From the NCBI RefSeq assembly GCF_041296385.1, contig NC_091020.1, positions 33,057,001 to 33,121,000 of the forward strand: a stretch of DNA of 64,000 nt, written 5' to 3'. The DNA is from Aphelocoma coerulescens (lineage: Eukaryota; Chordata; Aves; Passeriformes; Corvidae). Shown here piece by piece: positions 25,291 to 37,759 of the stretch. The position numbers were made by a program, and so were the translations under genes. The notes beneath the pieces are model-generated. The model searched no databases, had not been told where the DNA came from, and was given only the letters and a program-made list of their open reading frames with translations. Position 1 is the first letter of the stretch. Every line of letters begins with the position of its first letter.

Positions 25291-26120
25291 AATTTTATGG
25301 AGGAATTCATTTTCACTGGTAAATCTCACTGAATTATTTTCTAGTTTGCCTGGAAGTAGTGAAAAAGACAAGGAAAAGAAAAACTCTCTTAAAGTCCCAT
25401 AAAGCACATAGCATAGCTTGAAATTTATTATTCCTCAGCTGGATTATTCAGCCAGAGAATTAGATATTTAACTGGGTACAGCTTTTCTGTGGCTTCATAT
25501 CTGTACTTAGGAGCCAGTGTGCACTGAAAGAAGGCACCAAGTCTTACTGCAAACGAATTTATCCAAAATCGTGTAACACACCACAGCAGACACTCACTGC
25601 GTTCTCTAGGCACATCCACAGGAAGAGTGAAGATTTGAATTCATAAACCATGAATTTATGTGACCCTGTTCCAGTTTTGATTGAGGAAAATAAATTGTAA
25701 TAAGGAAAAATAAGGAAACGTGGTTTCCGACCATTCCTTATCTAAAAATATTTCGTGGCTGCTGCGGAAGATAAAGTGTAATCACATCCAGGATGCACAA
25801 AGTCAGCAGTCAGCTCAGCAAATGCACAAAACGTGCACTAGCTGAGGCCCTGATCCATCCTTGTATGTGCTGAAAGGGACACAAGGTTGTTTTTTTCCCC
25901 CTTTGTTCAACTTTAATCAAATATTCACATTTTTTCCTGGACCAAGGCCACAGACTTCTGGCGGTACAGGCAGCACTCCTTACAACCCCTTAACCAGGGT
26001 GTCTAGATCCCAAATGGTGTGTTAGGGGACTGGTGATCTGTGGGGGAAGCACCACAACAAGTAAGAAACTGGGATAGAACTTGCTTCCCACACAGAGGGT
26101 GACTGCACCTGGTTTGTCAA
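25291..26120. other. Unique non-coding sequence, no feature recognised
   Basis: No exon, repeat or motif cluster strong enough to name. The 63-codon minus-strand frame at 25428-25619 has no known similarity. Confidence 0.5.
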
Positions 26121-26222
26121 AATCCTACAATTATTAAGGTTGGAAAAGACCTCCAAGATTACCAAGTCCAGCCTTTAACCAAATACCACCATTCCCACTA
26201 ATCCACCCCATAATGTTCCTGA
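26121..26222 (-). mobile_element. Old CR1 relic of a second lineage
   Basis: AATCCTACAATTATTAAGGT, then TGGAAAAGACCTCCAAGATT and CCAAGTCCAGCCTTTAACC, match the reverse complement of the other common CR1 3' end (AGGTTGGAAAAGACCTCCAAGATCATC). It differs from the GGTTTGGGTTGGAAGGGACC lineage that makes up most copies here. It is sense on the minus strand and decays after about 100 bp. Confidence 0.75.
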
Positions 26223-26415
26223 TTGTTTCATGGGAAAGTGCCTATAAAATGCTGTAGTAATGGACACAGCTGACGCTGGAAATGTTGTATTCTGAATTCC
26301 AGTTTTATTTAAATTAGTAAAAACAGCAAACTTCAAGCTAGAAATAATAGATTGGTGGGTAAGAAATAGCCAGTAACATTTAAAATACAAGCAACATCTT
26401 TGCAAGGTTGCTGTT

Positions 26416-26672
26416 CATAAAATCATTGAATGGTTTGGGTGGGAAGGGACCTTAAATCCCATCCAGTTCCACCCCTGCCATGGGCAGGGACACCTCCCAC
26501 TGTCCCAGGTTGTTCCAAGCCCCGTCCAACCTGGCCCTGGGCACTGCCAGGGATCCAGGGGCAGCCCCAGCTGCTCTGGGCACCCTGTGCCAGGGCCTGC
26601 CCACCCTCCCAGGGCACAATTCCTTCCCAGTATCCCATCCATGTCTGCCCTCCTTCAGCTTAAGGCCATTTA
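26416..26672 (-). mobile_element. CR1 LINE 3'-end fragment
   Basis: Starts with degenerate octamers (AAAATCATTGAATGG), then GGTGGGAAGGGACCTTAAAT and CCATGGGCAGGGACACCTCC. It carries the long GGATCCAGGGGCAGCCCCAG variant and ends around CTTCAGCTTAAGGCCATT. It is sense on the minus strand, same orientation as the relic 200 bp upstream. Long antisense frames here are by-products. Confidence 0.94.
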
Positions 26673-27419
26673 AGGTCTCTGTGATTCACCCCAAAACCAG
26701 CAGAAGGATTTGGAGCAGTGTGGAAAGGCTTTGATGGCACAGGTGGAGATCAGCCAGACCAAACTCCATGTAAATGCAGTGTATATGTAAAAATTCCCAG
26801 TTCACCCAGTTGAGGCTGCACCACAGAGCCAGTCCTTGCTGGTCTGTCTTGGCTTGCCTGTTGTTCAGCTGTGCACATGGCACAGGAAGTCTTTCTGCAG
26901 CACTAAGCTCGCTTCCAGGAATGAGAAAAATGCGGATTAAAAGGTGATTTAAAGTTTTTATTGATACAGTTGCATTCCAAATTTCAGCCACGTCTTGCAG
27001 GAAGCTTGGCTCTGGGCCACAACTCCGACACCAGCACAATTTCAGGTAAGCAAACTGAAGATGTGAAACAGGAAAATGTATTTTCTCCCCATTAGCCAAG
27101 AATTCTTGCCTCCCTTATTTCCCAGCCTTCCTCTGCTACAATTCTGAATCACCTTCTGTTTGTGACCACTGAATGCTAAATACACTTTTATTTTACCTGT
27201 AGGCACTAAATTTTTCAAAAGCCTCACACTGCTATTAGCCTGCCAGCAAACCAGGAACATCAGCTCTTTTTAATTAGATTTTCTAACTGTGATGTTCATT
27301 CAACAAGGGATAAATTCCCTTTAGTGGAAGTTGCCGAGTGCACTTTGACTTGTTAGCTCTGGAGAAGTGAAAATCATAAATAAAGTCTGACAGGGAGAAG
27401 GTAACAGTAGGAACAGTGG
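26673..27419. other. Unique non-coding sequence, no feature recognised
   Basis: The minus-strand 137-codon frame at 26686-27099 has no recognisable domain. Nothing else is supported. Confidence 0.5.
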
Positions 27420-28450
27420 AAAATAAGACACCATCATGTCACTACTCAGCCCTGTCAACTGTTACGCTAATCAGGATAGAATTAAAAACACATTTTCTGC
27501 CAAGGTGTTTCACAGCCAAACCGGTTAAATACATATTTTAACAAAATTGAAATCATATTATACAGAGATTTGTGGTTTCCAGCTCTGTGAGTGAGTGCTG
27601 AAAGTGTGATGAAATAACAAAATTGCAGCCTAATAATCTATAGAATAATATTGTCAACTAATGGATTATAATAAAATAAAAGCTATTATTAGGGTAAAAC
27701 ATTATAACCAAAAAAAAAAAAAATCCAACTTTTATTTGTAGCACCTCCCCCTTAATGGTTTCAAGCATTTCGAAAGGTAATTTAAACAAGTACATTGTGT
27801 CCTTATTGAAACTGTTTCATCTCGCTAGCTGCCGAAAATGGCTTTAACCATCTCTCTGAACAAAAGCTCGCTAATAAGACAACAAAAAGCCTACAAAAGC
27901 ACTGGCTCAGCATCACTGCAGAAAGGCAACTAAAGGCAGCCTGCAAATGGTCTGTTTCTTTTTTCTTGCATGTAATTAGATGAATTAAAAGGACAAAGTA
28001 GTTAATGTTACTGTTGTCCGAGGCCCCCGGTTCCTTTCATACCGCCCGCTCTAGACAGGAGCCCGTGGCTCTCGCTCCAGCAATGTGGTGAAGAATGTTG
28101 GCAATAAGTAAAATTAACAAGCTTAATCTGTGAAGAATCTGGCCTGAGTCATAGATGAAATGTATCTCTAGCAACGAAAGGCTAGTAATTCCTGGTCTCC
28201 TTTTATATGCCTAATAAAACTTACAATAAATTAATTGCATTTTAGTTTGCAGCGCTGGCTCTATTAATCAGGGCTGAGACGTGTAGTCAAGTTACAATAG
28301 AAAGAACTCAACTGGGTGCATTTCAGTTATGCAATTAGGGCCCATTGGCCCGGCTCTAATTAGGCCAGGGATGTTGATATTTCAAGTACTGTTTTATCAT
28401 TAGGTTTCATTTCCTTGGAACATCCTCAATGGCCAAGTAGTGAGAAGGGT
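27420..28450. promoter_or_regulatory. Strong candidate conserved non-coding block
   Basis: One kilobase of unique sequence dense in regulatory-type motifs: TTACGCTAATCAGG, CAAACCGGTTAAAT (27518-27531), GTAATTTAAACAAG, AAATTAATTGCATTTTAG, and AATTAGGGCC (28333-28342) matched by AATTAGGCC (28358-28366) around an inverted CCAAT box ATTGG (28344-28348). CpGs persist, for example TGTCCGAGGCCCCCGG and ACCGCCCGC near 28015-28050. A poly(A) run of about 14 nt interrupts it at 27710-27723. No exon reading is continuous. Developmental-enhancer identity is inference. Confidence 0.48.
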
Positions 28451-29129
28451 GGAGGATAGTATAAGCATGGGTCATCAGAAAGTCATTAATGGGAGTTAGG
28501 GAGGGAAGATCTGACATTAATACCTCGCCTTTTGAAATGTTGAGCTGTCTCTGGGAGACTCAGGGCCCCTCCATCTCGCAGAGGGATCAGTGGCACTGGA
28601 GAGCAGCTGGATCAGGCTCCTGGGAAAGGACCTCCCTTAGGGGTGATGCTGAAGTTCAATTCTTAGCTGCTACACTGACATGCCCTGACAGCAGGTACTG
28701 CAGGGAGGGCTGACCCTGACACAGAGGGGTTTTTTGTTACCCCCTGCAGGCTGCTGGGCTCAAACCCAAAAACCCCCACCCATTTCTGGCCAGCAGTGGA
28801 GAGAGGGATCCCGAGGAAGGCTCTTTAGGGTAAGTCTTGGATTGGCCATCCCCACTCTGCTTCCTCCAGGCATGGGATGCTCTCAGTTATTGGCTCCACC
28901 ATGGCCACTGAGGATGATGTGCTGGAGGTGGTTCACCCTCCACCAGCACCCACGAGCTGTGAACAGGAAGTTTCCTCTGTTTAGCACACGTGTAGTTGTG
29001 GTCCCTGCATGGATAAATGCAAACGGTGAAGGAGAGATAAAAACAGAGGAGGGGAGAAGAAAAAGAAGATCTATCAGTCCTCAGTTGTGCTTTTCTTGCC
29101 AAACTCCAGCTTAAAGCTGTAACTCCAAA
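28451..29129. other. Unique non-coding sequence, GC-richer
   Basis: Overlapping frames on both strands at 28489-29282 are not recognisable. No repeat is identified. Confidence 0.5.
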
Positions 29130-29290
29130 CAATACTTTGCCTGTTTGTAAAATATTACTTTGTTTCATTATGAAAAAAGAAATTGCATAATTAAATTCAT
29201 TACATCCAATTACTATATGATTCATCTGGCGGCTTAATGAAGCTTCACATGATACTAACAAGATAAAGCAAAAGAATAACATTTTATGAG
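29130..29290. promoter_or_regulatory. Candidate conserved non-coding element
   Basis: Compact unique segment with GCATAATTAAATTC, CATCCAATTACTATATG, the E-box CATCTG and GGCTTAATGAAGC. Homeodomain cores recur about every 20 bp. Conservation is not tested. Confidence 0.35.
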
Positions 29291-31609
29291 ACTGCAGGCA
29301 TTCTGTGTACAGCAGACTGGGCAGTTTATGAGCTCAGTACAGTGCATTTCCTAATAGTGTGCATTGTACCAGTTCCAGTAGGGAAGCTATTCCTTGGCCC
29401 TGTCACATCTCACCCACCTCACCCCAAAAATTTGCTAAAAAACTTCAGCTTTCTCTTTTTATGTCCATTCCTGGATCTCTCTTTTGGATGTTGCCAAATT
29501 TTACCCAGGAGGACTCTAGGATGCAAGGAGCAAGCTTAGTAGGATCATAATAAAAAAAAAAAAAAATCTGGGCCACACTACAGCTGTCAGAAGGCAACAC
29601 ATTTGGGATGTAAAAGAGCTGGTTTGGTTTTGAACCAGTGACCCAAAGGTGAATTACCTCAGTGTCTCCATTGATAGGTATATAAATATTTTAAATACGA
29701 TTTTGCAGAAGTGTAAAACTGCCTTTTCTTTCAAAGTACATTATCAGCCTAAAGAAGTCTATCAACTCTGTCCTCCCAATAATTTATGATCTAATAAAAG
29801 GCTTCTGTCTTTGGAAAAACTGTCAAAACCCCATAGTTTTATCTTTTGGGAATGAGATCTGTCAATATAGTGAAGACTTGTCTTTCAAATGTGTGTTTAA
29901 AACTATTTGAAAAGTTCACAATTTTGAAATTAGTCAATAACACAGGAAAGCGAAAATTAAAGACATTCAACCTCCTTTTTCTTCCATGTATGAGTGCCCT
30001 TCAGCTTTTCTCATTACCTTTTAGTATTTCTGGACAACTATTGATATTCAATGGGAATATAAATGGGCTTGAAAATCATAAATTGTGAAAAATAGGTTTT
30101 GGAGACATCAGAAAAGTTTGAGAAAAATGACATTTGCTTACGTGGGAGAACAACAGGAATGCTTTCACTGTGCTATTGAAGGATGTGGCTGACATCTCTT
30201 GAACAGGAGGCTTTGACTTGTTTCTAATTTCAGCCTTCTCAACCAAACAAACCTTGAAAACCCAGGGAAAAGGGAACAGTGAGTTCCAGCATAATTAAGA
30301 ACCCCAGCTTTATTACTACTGGCAATTTATTCTGGGGAGCAGTCGGTGTTGTGCTTGCTAGTTACTTTTGGAAAACAATGTGCTGAAAGCTATCAATGAG
30401 GGATTTAAAAATCTTTCCTCTAAATCAAAATTTATCAGCCCGTGACATAAAAACTGAAATATTTCCTGTGGCTATGCCTTCATCATCTCCTAATTTCTTT
30501 AATTAATGTGAGAAAAAGCATATCTGCCTCTGGGCAAGTTTAGTTTTGGTCATTTGTCTTACCTTCTCTAAGTAGGAATGGCTCATGTAGGCACACAGGG
30601 TGGAAAGGGCTGCGAGTGCAAAAGGGATAAAACACTGTGATGGGAAGCTGGCAGAACCTGTGTCTTACCTGCAGTTCCACTAAGCATGATCTGCTGCCCC
30701 CAGGACCAAATCCTGCCCCACCTGAAGATTTCTGCCACATCCTTGGGGATTTGTGCAACATCCTTTGCCCTCCTGCACTGCTGGACGAAGGTGACCCTCC
30801 CTTTGTCCTACCTGTGAGCAATCCTGCTTGTGTGGGGGTAATTATGCCATTTTAAGCTATTTCAGCTTTTCCTCATGCTGGGTGATGAAGTGGAGCTTCT
30901 ATCTGAGGGGGTCTGTGCAGCGTGGCTTGCAGGGGCTAGCTGGAGGGGACAGCACGGGATGAAGTGTCAGTCCTGCAGCCACCCTGTGCTGCTGCTGGGG
31001 TCATTCCTGTCCCTGTGGTCCTCAGCCGTGGCCATCACCGGGTGAGGATGGGCTTGCTGAGGCCACAGCTCTCCCCAGCAGTGCTACAGCAATCTCCCAG
31101 AGGTCTCAAGCCCATGGCTGTATCACCACAGCTCTTTCCTCAGCCCCATCAGAGCACTTCACCTTGTAAGGGGTTATTGCGACATTCCAGCAAACCTGCA
31201 CAGTCATCCCCTCAAAGCCCCTGGAAGCAGGGAGGCTTTTGCTCCATTTTTCTGATGTTTCCCACATCAAAGGAGCCTGGTTGGGTTAAAACACATGTGT
31301 GCAATGCAATATCAGTGCTAGATCCGGCCACAAACACAGCTGATGGGCAGAACAAGGGCTGGAGTGTCTACGGCCATTAAAAACACATTATGCTCCTCCA
31401 TTCAAAACAAGATAACAATACAAATTGTCCAGGTCTTTAACCAGTTGCCATGAGTGACAGCCACGAATAGCTGCTGGGATATCTGGAGAGAGTTTTCTCT
31501 CTATCTTTACAAGGAGCAATCAAAGGTGCTTCTTATTTCTGGGGTGGAAAAGTGAATCCAGGGAGCTATCAGATAACTGAGGTTCTTCCTCCCCTCCCGG
31601 AGCAGCTGC
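29291..31609. other. Unique non-coding sequence with a poly(A) run
   Basis: A 15-nt poly(A) lies at 29552-29566 without a recognisable retrocopy upstream. The frame at 30964-31380 (138 codons) is proline/serine-rich, unrecognised and likely chance. Confidence 0.5.
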
Positions 31610-31870
31610 TGCTTACAACCACCTCGTCATGTAATTGTAAAATGAGCATGGTAAACACGATGCATAATTAAGCAATGAAGTGCAGAGAACCTTTAGAAAA
31701 TGTACCAAAGGCATAAATGGAGAGCAGGATGAGATTTCTGCCAGCAGTGAATATCTTTATTAAAAGGTTGTAGTTTCTGGAAATTATTGTTTAACCAAAT
31801 TATCAATGTGAATTAAATCAGGCTTTGGGGAAACTTCTAATTCATACAATAGATCAGGTGTTGTTTAAAT
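31610..31870. promoter_or_regulatory. Possible conserved non-coding element (weak)
   Basis: Unique sequence containing GTCATGTAATTGTAAAATGA, GATGCATAATTAAGCAATG and GTGAATTAAATCAGG. The support is clustering of intact ATTA cores only. Confidence 0.28.
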
Positions 31871-32819
31871 GTTGTTTATACTGTGTGGGAAAAACCAGCA
31901 GCATCACATAGTCATTAGGAAAAGTCTTGGTTTTGGGGGAAAAACCCTGGTTTCATGATGAAAATTATGAATAATCTAATGCAAAGCTCCCTAGAAACAT
32001 GTCTCCTGCATCTACACATATTTTCTGTGTGGTTCTTTTTAAAAGAATTTGTTGCAGAGGAAGGATCTGAAACAAACAGCAAACATTGCAGTGGGTTTAG
32101 CTACATCATTAGCTACAAATGTCCATTAAATCAAGTGTGAAACCCCAGTAACAGCACCATCATGTAGAAGTAGCTTGAAATCAGCATAGGTGGTGAAGAA
32201 ACTGTACCTAGACATGGAGCTTGACATGGCAAAAAATACACAGGGATTATTATAAAGTGTACATAAAGATTCTTCTGCAGAAACTCCTCCCAGTATGATT
32301 TTCCAAATACTTTGATTTCTGCTGGAAAACCCTCAGTGTTTGCTTCTGGATTGATTCACATCGCCCAAGTCTTGACTGCACTGCGCAGATGAACACCTGG
32401 GGCCAAGTCTGTGAAGGACAAATCCAAATTTCCACACAGAGGAGTGATCTGACTTCACATTCTGGCACAGGAGAACACAGAAAAGGCACCAACCAGGCTG
32501 TTCTCTGCTCTCATCTTTCTTGGATGTTGTTCATGAGATATTTGCTGATAAAAGGACACACTGCTGCAGTCGTCCTCCTTTGCTGATCTGGGATTTCATT
32601 TTTCTGTCTTCCCTTCAAAAAAACATCCACACCCAAGGTATCTCTGTTGGAAAGAGCAGAGATTTAGTCTTGGTTTCTTTAGCTGTGCCACTCTGTGGAA
32701 AAATTGTGGAAAGGCTTATGGCCTCCAGGGGAAAGGTGAAGCTGGGACACAAAAAGAGAGAGTGAGGAGAGAAATGTACCCAAAACAATAAAAACATGTA
32801 TTGCTCATCAACTGAATGT
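31871..32819. other. Unique non-coding sequence, no feature recognised
   Basis: Short frames at 32250-32797 on both strands have no known similarity. Confidence 0.5.
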
Positions 32820-32970
32820 TTGTACTTTTCACTAATCAGTCCATTAAAAATGGGACTTATTTGTGATAAGGGTGGTAACTATCTGACACTGAGATAACTC
32901 CAATTACCAATAATTACGCTTGCAGCAATTATTTGGAGAGGTTACTAATCAAAGATGATGCAAACTAAGA
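32820..32970. promoter_or_regulatory. Candidate conserved non-coding element
   Basis: A compact cluster: TTCACTAATCAG, GTCCATTAAAAATGG, CCAATTACCAATAATTACGC near 32900-32920 (including a retained CpG), GCAATTATTTGG and TACTAATCAAAGATG. Six ATTA/TAAT cores occur in about 110 bp. No repeat explains the pattern. Confidence 0.38.
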
Positions 32971-34579
32971 TGGTGATACTCATTTTCCAGAAACATTTTT
33001 CACAGCACAAGCTTGCCTGACTTTTGCTTTGCATCTTCTGGAATCATCTTGACATTGACCTGAGTTCTTAGGAAAAAGGAAATCTCCACAAAAATATCAC
33101 AAGAGGGTAGCAAAAACTTATCAGAGAACAGAAATCCACTCTCTCCAGCGTAGGATGCTCAGTTAATTCAAATTCCCAAGAGATGACTCATACCAGCTTC
33201 AGCCTAGGCCCTTCTTCCACGAAAATACTTTACATTTCTATGATCTGTGTGGCACAGCAATCTTTTTATTGTGCATAATGAAAGAGTTTTGTCACAAGGA
33301 TGGGTTTATCTATGAATCTCAGTCAGCCTCAACCTCAAATCTCTTCAAAGTTTGCCAGGTCCTGTGGATTACCAAACTGTACTTCTGGCTTCTCGCAGTA
33401 ATTGTGAAATGGTTGCCAAGACGATGTATAATCAGAATATTTGTACTTTAAAGGCAGCTTTCTGTGTTAAGAAGTTAAACTGTTCCCAAGAAATTCTTCT
33501 CCATCTTCAGATGGAAGGCCAGACCTGTGAAATAGCTGCCTCCCTTCTCTCCTGTCCTTCATGCCATAATTATAAACCAAACCTTGCTGTACAAACAGCC
33601 AGTGCCTTAAAGAAAGCAGCACAAGGAACTTCATTTCTTCACATCTCACTGCTTTCCAACATGATACATAAGCTGCAGTGAGGCCAAAACACAGCTATGG
33701 GGAGAAAAAAAATGACTGCAGCATTGGAAGATGTCCCAGAGGGGATTCCCACTCCAAAGCGGATTTATTCCTCCTGTAGTGGCTGCTACCACAGCACCAT
33801 TTTTACAGCCCTGTGCTGGTTTCCCAATTGGACTCCACAGGTTCTGCAATTATATGGAGTAATTGAGCCAAAACGAGACTGCCTGCCTTTATTTAAGGGA
33901 GCAAGAGGAATACCAAGGGAGGAAAGCACGGCTCCCATGGAAAAACGTTGGCAGAGGGATGGGGGGATTTGCCTGGGGAGTGACAAGGATGCATGGAGCA
34001 GTTTTCCATTGCTTTGCCCTTCACCACCCAGAAGGTTTCTGAGCAGGAAACCACCAACTTCGGTGAATCCAGTAGTATGTTCTAAAATGCAACAAGAAAA
34101 AGAAACCAAACCAACAGCAATTATTCATCAAGAAAGTTCATTGTTTAAGGTGGAAAAGTGCAAGTTCTTCAAGGGGTGAAGTTGCATGGCTTAAAAATCC
34201 TTTAGCTGCTAAGAAATCAGCCCACAGCCCTCTGTGCCACACAAGGATGTAGCTTTTGGGGACCTTCTTCATGTATACCCAGTATCTTGGAAAATCAGAT
34301 TTGTGTCCCACATGGTATTATCTGTGAAAATTCACCTTTGAAATCAGGAAATAGGTTATTATTTGGCTGCTAGGATTCAACAGTTCAAAAGGTGATTTTT
34401 TTCCCCCACAGTTCTTGAAGCTTCTCATGAGTTTTCACTTACTGTCTTTCATCATTTTGAAATTGAAATGATTGTGCTTTGAGCAAGAATTCACCTCAGC
34501 AAAAGGGAACAATCTTTATGATATTCTGTGTCCTGAAATATGGGGAGGAATAGTTCAGGTGTAATAAATTTTACTGCCA
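32971..34579. other. Unique non-coding sequence, no feature recognised
   Basis: The 160-codon frame at 33697-34179 overlaps a 107-codon frame on the opposite strand; neither has a recognisable domain. No known repeat is present. Confidence 0.5.
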
Positions 34580-34900
34580 GGTAACACTTTATACATAAAG
34601 AACACATATTTGCCAGTGAAAAAATTTTAAAGTAAGGACCAATTAATTTTCATAGAAAGAATATTTTCCATATAAAAGAACCTTTCATCTACTTTACAGT
34701 TCATTGCATTTTACTGGATCTAATTTATATTTGCAAAGTAAAATTAAATTTTCCTTTTATATGAAAAAAAGAAATTATACTGAAAACCTAGGGCATTAAA
34801 ATATTCTCTCCATGAATGTAATTATGCAATGCAAAATAGAAAAGCCAACATTCTTCAGTCTGTGAAATTATGCAGGTATTTATTTAATTGCCAAATAAGA
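34580..34900. promoter_or_regulatory. Possible AT-rich regulatory block (weak)
   Basis: AT-rich unique DNA with GACCAATTAATTTTC, TGTAATTATGCAATGCAAAA near 34818-34837 and TTTATTTAATTGCC near 34877. Octamer-like and homeodomain cores are adjacent. Composition alone could create these. Confidence 0.25.
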
Positions 34901-35954
34901 TTCTGTTGAGGGGAGGACCAAAGAAAAGAAGAGCTGTCTGGCATGGGAATGACATCTGCCATGTTTGCCTTGCAAAAGAATGGTCTGTGTAAGGCTAATT
35001 TTAAGTAATATTATTGTGACAATAATATTTATACTGGCAAGACTGTGTGTTGAAGCAGGTCAAAGGCAGAAATTTTGCTGCTGCTGGCTCTGTGTGGGAG
35101 CTGAGGGCACACCAGGGCATCTTTCTCTGGGTGTCCACCAAGGTAATCCCCATGAGATGAGTCCTCATGTGACTTCTGGCTGCCATTACACTGCCCTGGT
35201 GACAAAATGTCTTAAACATGATGGACTCTTATCTGGGAGATAATTACCCCAATCGTCAGAAATATGCTTTAACTTTAGGAAATATAAATCACTTTAATTT
35301 GGCAGCTGCAAAAGAAAAGGTGTAATTGAAGGTCAGCAGCAAAAATCGTAAAAGCTTGATCTGAATTTTAAAGCTGAGAATTTAAAAAAAAATCAGTGTT
35401 CAAACACGGGAGAAAAAGAGGAAAGCAGGTTTTTTCCCTTGTAGCATGGATGTGAAATACTCAGAACCACACTGAGCAGGCTGAAGTCAGTCAGGTTTCC
35501 AGCTCACATTGCTTACTGTAGGTTTCAGCTCAAGCTTTAAATCTATTGCTGATGTGATTTAAAGGGGAAAAGCCATGAGGAGCTCTGGAAGTCTGTGTTG
35601 GAGCCCAGCCTGCTGACACTGTCAGAAATTTGGGGGTTGCCACCAGTGAGGTCAAATACTTATTTTAGAGCTCTCTGGTCCTTCTGTCTATGATTTTAGC
35701 TGTCAGCAAATGGCTTTGTGAGTTTTATGTATCCTTTACTTCTATGCACAGCAGAGAGGTTTTGCCAGTGAGACTACCTGGGGCAGGAACAGAAACACTG
35801 ATGGGAAAGGAAGGAGTTTGCAATTACATATATTTATGTTCCTTTAATCAGCTTGTTTTTTTAAAGGATAAATAGCAACAGGACACTGGGAAGTCACTTG
35901 CAGATGGGAACGAAGGACAGTGGCCACCTGGTGAAGGATTTTGAGAGATAGTTC
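34901..35954. other. Unique non-coding sequence, no feature recognised
   Basis: No gene or repeat is identified. Short frames at 34965-35243 and 35690-35875 are not recognisable. Confidence 0.5.
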
Positions 35955-36216
35955 AGTTCTAGATGGAAAATGGCACTTATTTAACTGACAGGGTGCATCT
36001 TTAGATTAAATGTTAGGAAATTCATGACCGTGAGGGTGGTTAGACAGGGGCACAGGGTGCCCAGAGAAGCTGTGGCTGCCCCTGGATCCCTGGAAGTGTC
36101 CAAGGCCAGGTTGGTTGGGACTTGGGAGCAACCTGGGGTAGTGGAAGGTGTCCCTGCCCATGGCAGAGGGTGAGAAAGGATGGGATTTAAGGTCCCTTAA
36201 CTTTTCTATGATTTGG
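35955..36216 (+). mobile_element. CR1 LINE 3'-end fragment, diverged
   Basis: Sense CR1: TTTAACTGACAGGGTGCATC, TTAGATTAAATGTTAGGAAA, GGGGCACAGGGTGCCCAGAG, GTGTCCAAGGCCAGGTTGG and GGATTTAAGGTCCCTTAAC, ending in TTTCTATGATTTG, a tail octamer. It carries the GGATCCCTGGAAGTGTCC form. 5'-truncated and dead. Confidence 0.9.
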
Positions 36217-37139
36217 AGATAAACCCCAGCTTTTCTTAAGCTCAGACTCATGGTAAAAAGATGCTGCCATTGTGGAAGAAGGACTGCACTGACCCACCCA
36301 AAAGACCATGGGACACAAAGATATGCTGTGCCATAAATATTCATACAAACTGTGAAGGTGTTCTGTACAGGTTTGTGGTCTTATCCATATAAACCTGAGA
36401 ATCACCATTGTTTAAGCTAAAAAACTAAATCAAAAGACAAACAACCCCCTCACAAGGCATGGGAGCACTTCATGCATCACAGACCAAGGATCCCCAGCCT
36501 TGGGGAAGAGACAAGCAAGGGATAACCATTCTGGGGCTGGTTCCCAAAGAGGTCCCATGTCTCATAGCTGATGTCTCAAAGCCTGAAGCTCCCCTTGTGC
36601 TTTGCTCCTCTCCGCATTTGAGCACTGCAGGTTGAAGGATCCCACCAGGAAAAGACACCTCCTTCCTCACAATGCAGGCATAACCCTGTCTCACACACAC
36701 AGAGCCTTCCCAAAGAGACAATTTTAAATCGGACTGAGAAGGCAAATTCTGCTTTTATCAGCCAGGCAAAATTTGCCTGAGTTCCCTTTTTGGGCACATA
36801 ATTGCTGTTTGCCACCTCCTGGCTCCCACTCCCTGCAAACTGCGGATTTCCTCTCTCTTTTGTCATCCACTGGTTCCACTGGCAGGGTTGAGCAGAGCAG
36901 TAAACAGATGAGGTATTATTTACTTGTGCCTGTGCCAGCAGCACATAATTCAGGCTGGACAGACTGCAGCAATTATGATGCATTTTTCATTCACTCAAAT
37001 GAATCAATCACTTGCTTCACTCGTGAACAAGAAGTAACAAAACAAAACAAAAGTTTAAAAAAAATCAAATCCAAATACTTGCTTGTGGGGCAAAACATGG
37101 AGAGACAGTTTATTTTTTTAAGGCCAACACTTACACAAA
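36217..37139. other. Unique non-coding sequence, no feature recognised
   Basis: Overlapping opposite-strand frames at 36470-37153 are not recognisable proteins. Positions 36940-37010 carry CAGCAATTATGATGC and GAATCAATC, too little to call an element. Confidence 0.5.
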
Positions 37140-37260
37140 ATTATCTTATATAATTAACAGCTCTGGGTAATAACCATTCTGCAAACAAATGTGTATCTAC
37201 TGAAATGAACAGATTAATCATTATCATTTAGCACTTACAGGATAATAACAGGGTGTAAAA
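37140..37260. promoter_or_regulatory. Possible conserved non-coding element (weak)
   Basis: Short block with ATATAATTAACAGC, GGGTAATAACC, CAGATTAATCATTATCATTT and GGATAATAACAGG. A GATTAATC palindrome (a paired bicoid-type homeodomain core) sits near 37212-37219. Confidence 0.28.
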
Positions 37261-37759
37261 ACTATCAAAAAAGGGAATACTTGAAAATCTACCAGAAAGT
37301 AGCACCTCCAGAATAAAATGAATGTGAAAAATAGAAAGAGGGAAAGAGAAAAAATTTTAAACATGCAAAACTCCAGTGTCTCTGCAGCTTGGTTCATGCT
37401 TGAAATTACTTGATGGTATTTGGTGCTGTATGCAGAGAGTAACCATTGCTTGTGCCAAAAAGGGGACACAAATTTAAAAGATAATGAAGGAAGAAAAGGG
37501 ATTTGACTGTGTCTAGCTGTGGGTGTCCAGAAGTTTGTGTGCACAGGTGACACAGTGACACACCATCTTCCCTTCAAAGCCATCTGGGATCCCTCCCCAC
37601 ACCCCAGTGCAGCTGAGAGTCATTCTGACCTGAGCACGTGCAGCTTGTCCAGCTTCACACAGGAAAACTGTGAGCAAAATCCATTTCTCCTGCACCTCTG
37701 TTCTTGCTGTCACTGTAAGATTCCCCCACCTTTCCGGGAGGAAAGAAATGAGCCACAAC

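Noticed and set aside
29552..29566. Poly(A) run as the tail of a processed pseudogene
   Set aside because: The upstream sequence has no recognisable gene-derived reading frame or target-site duplication.
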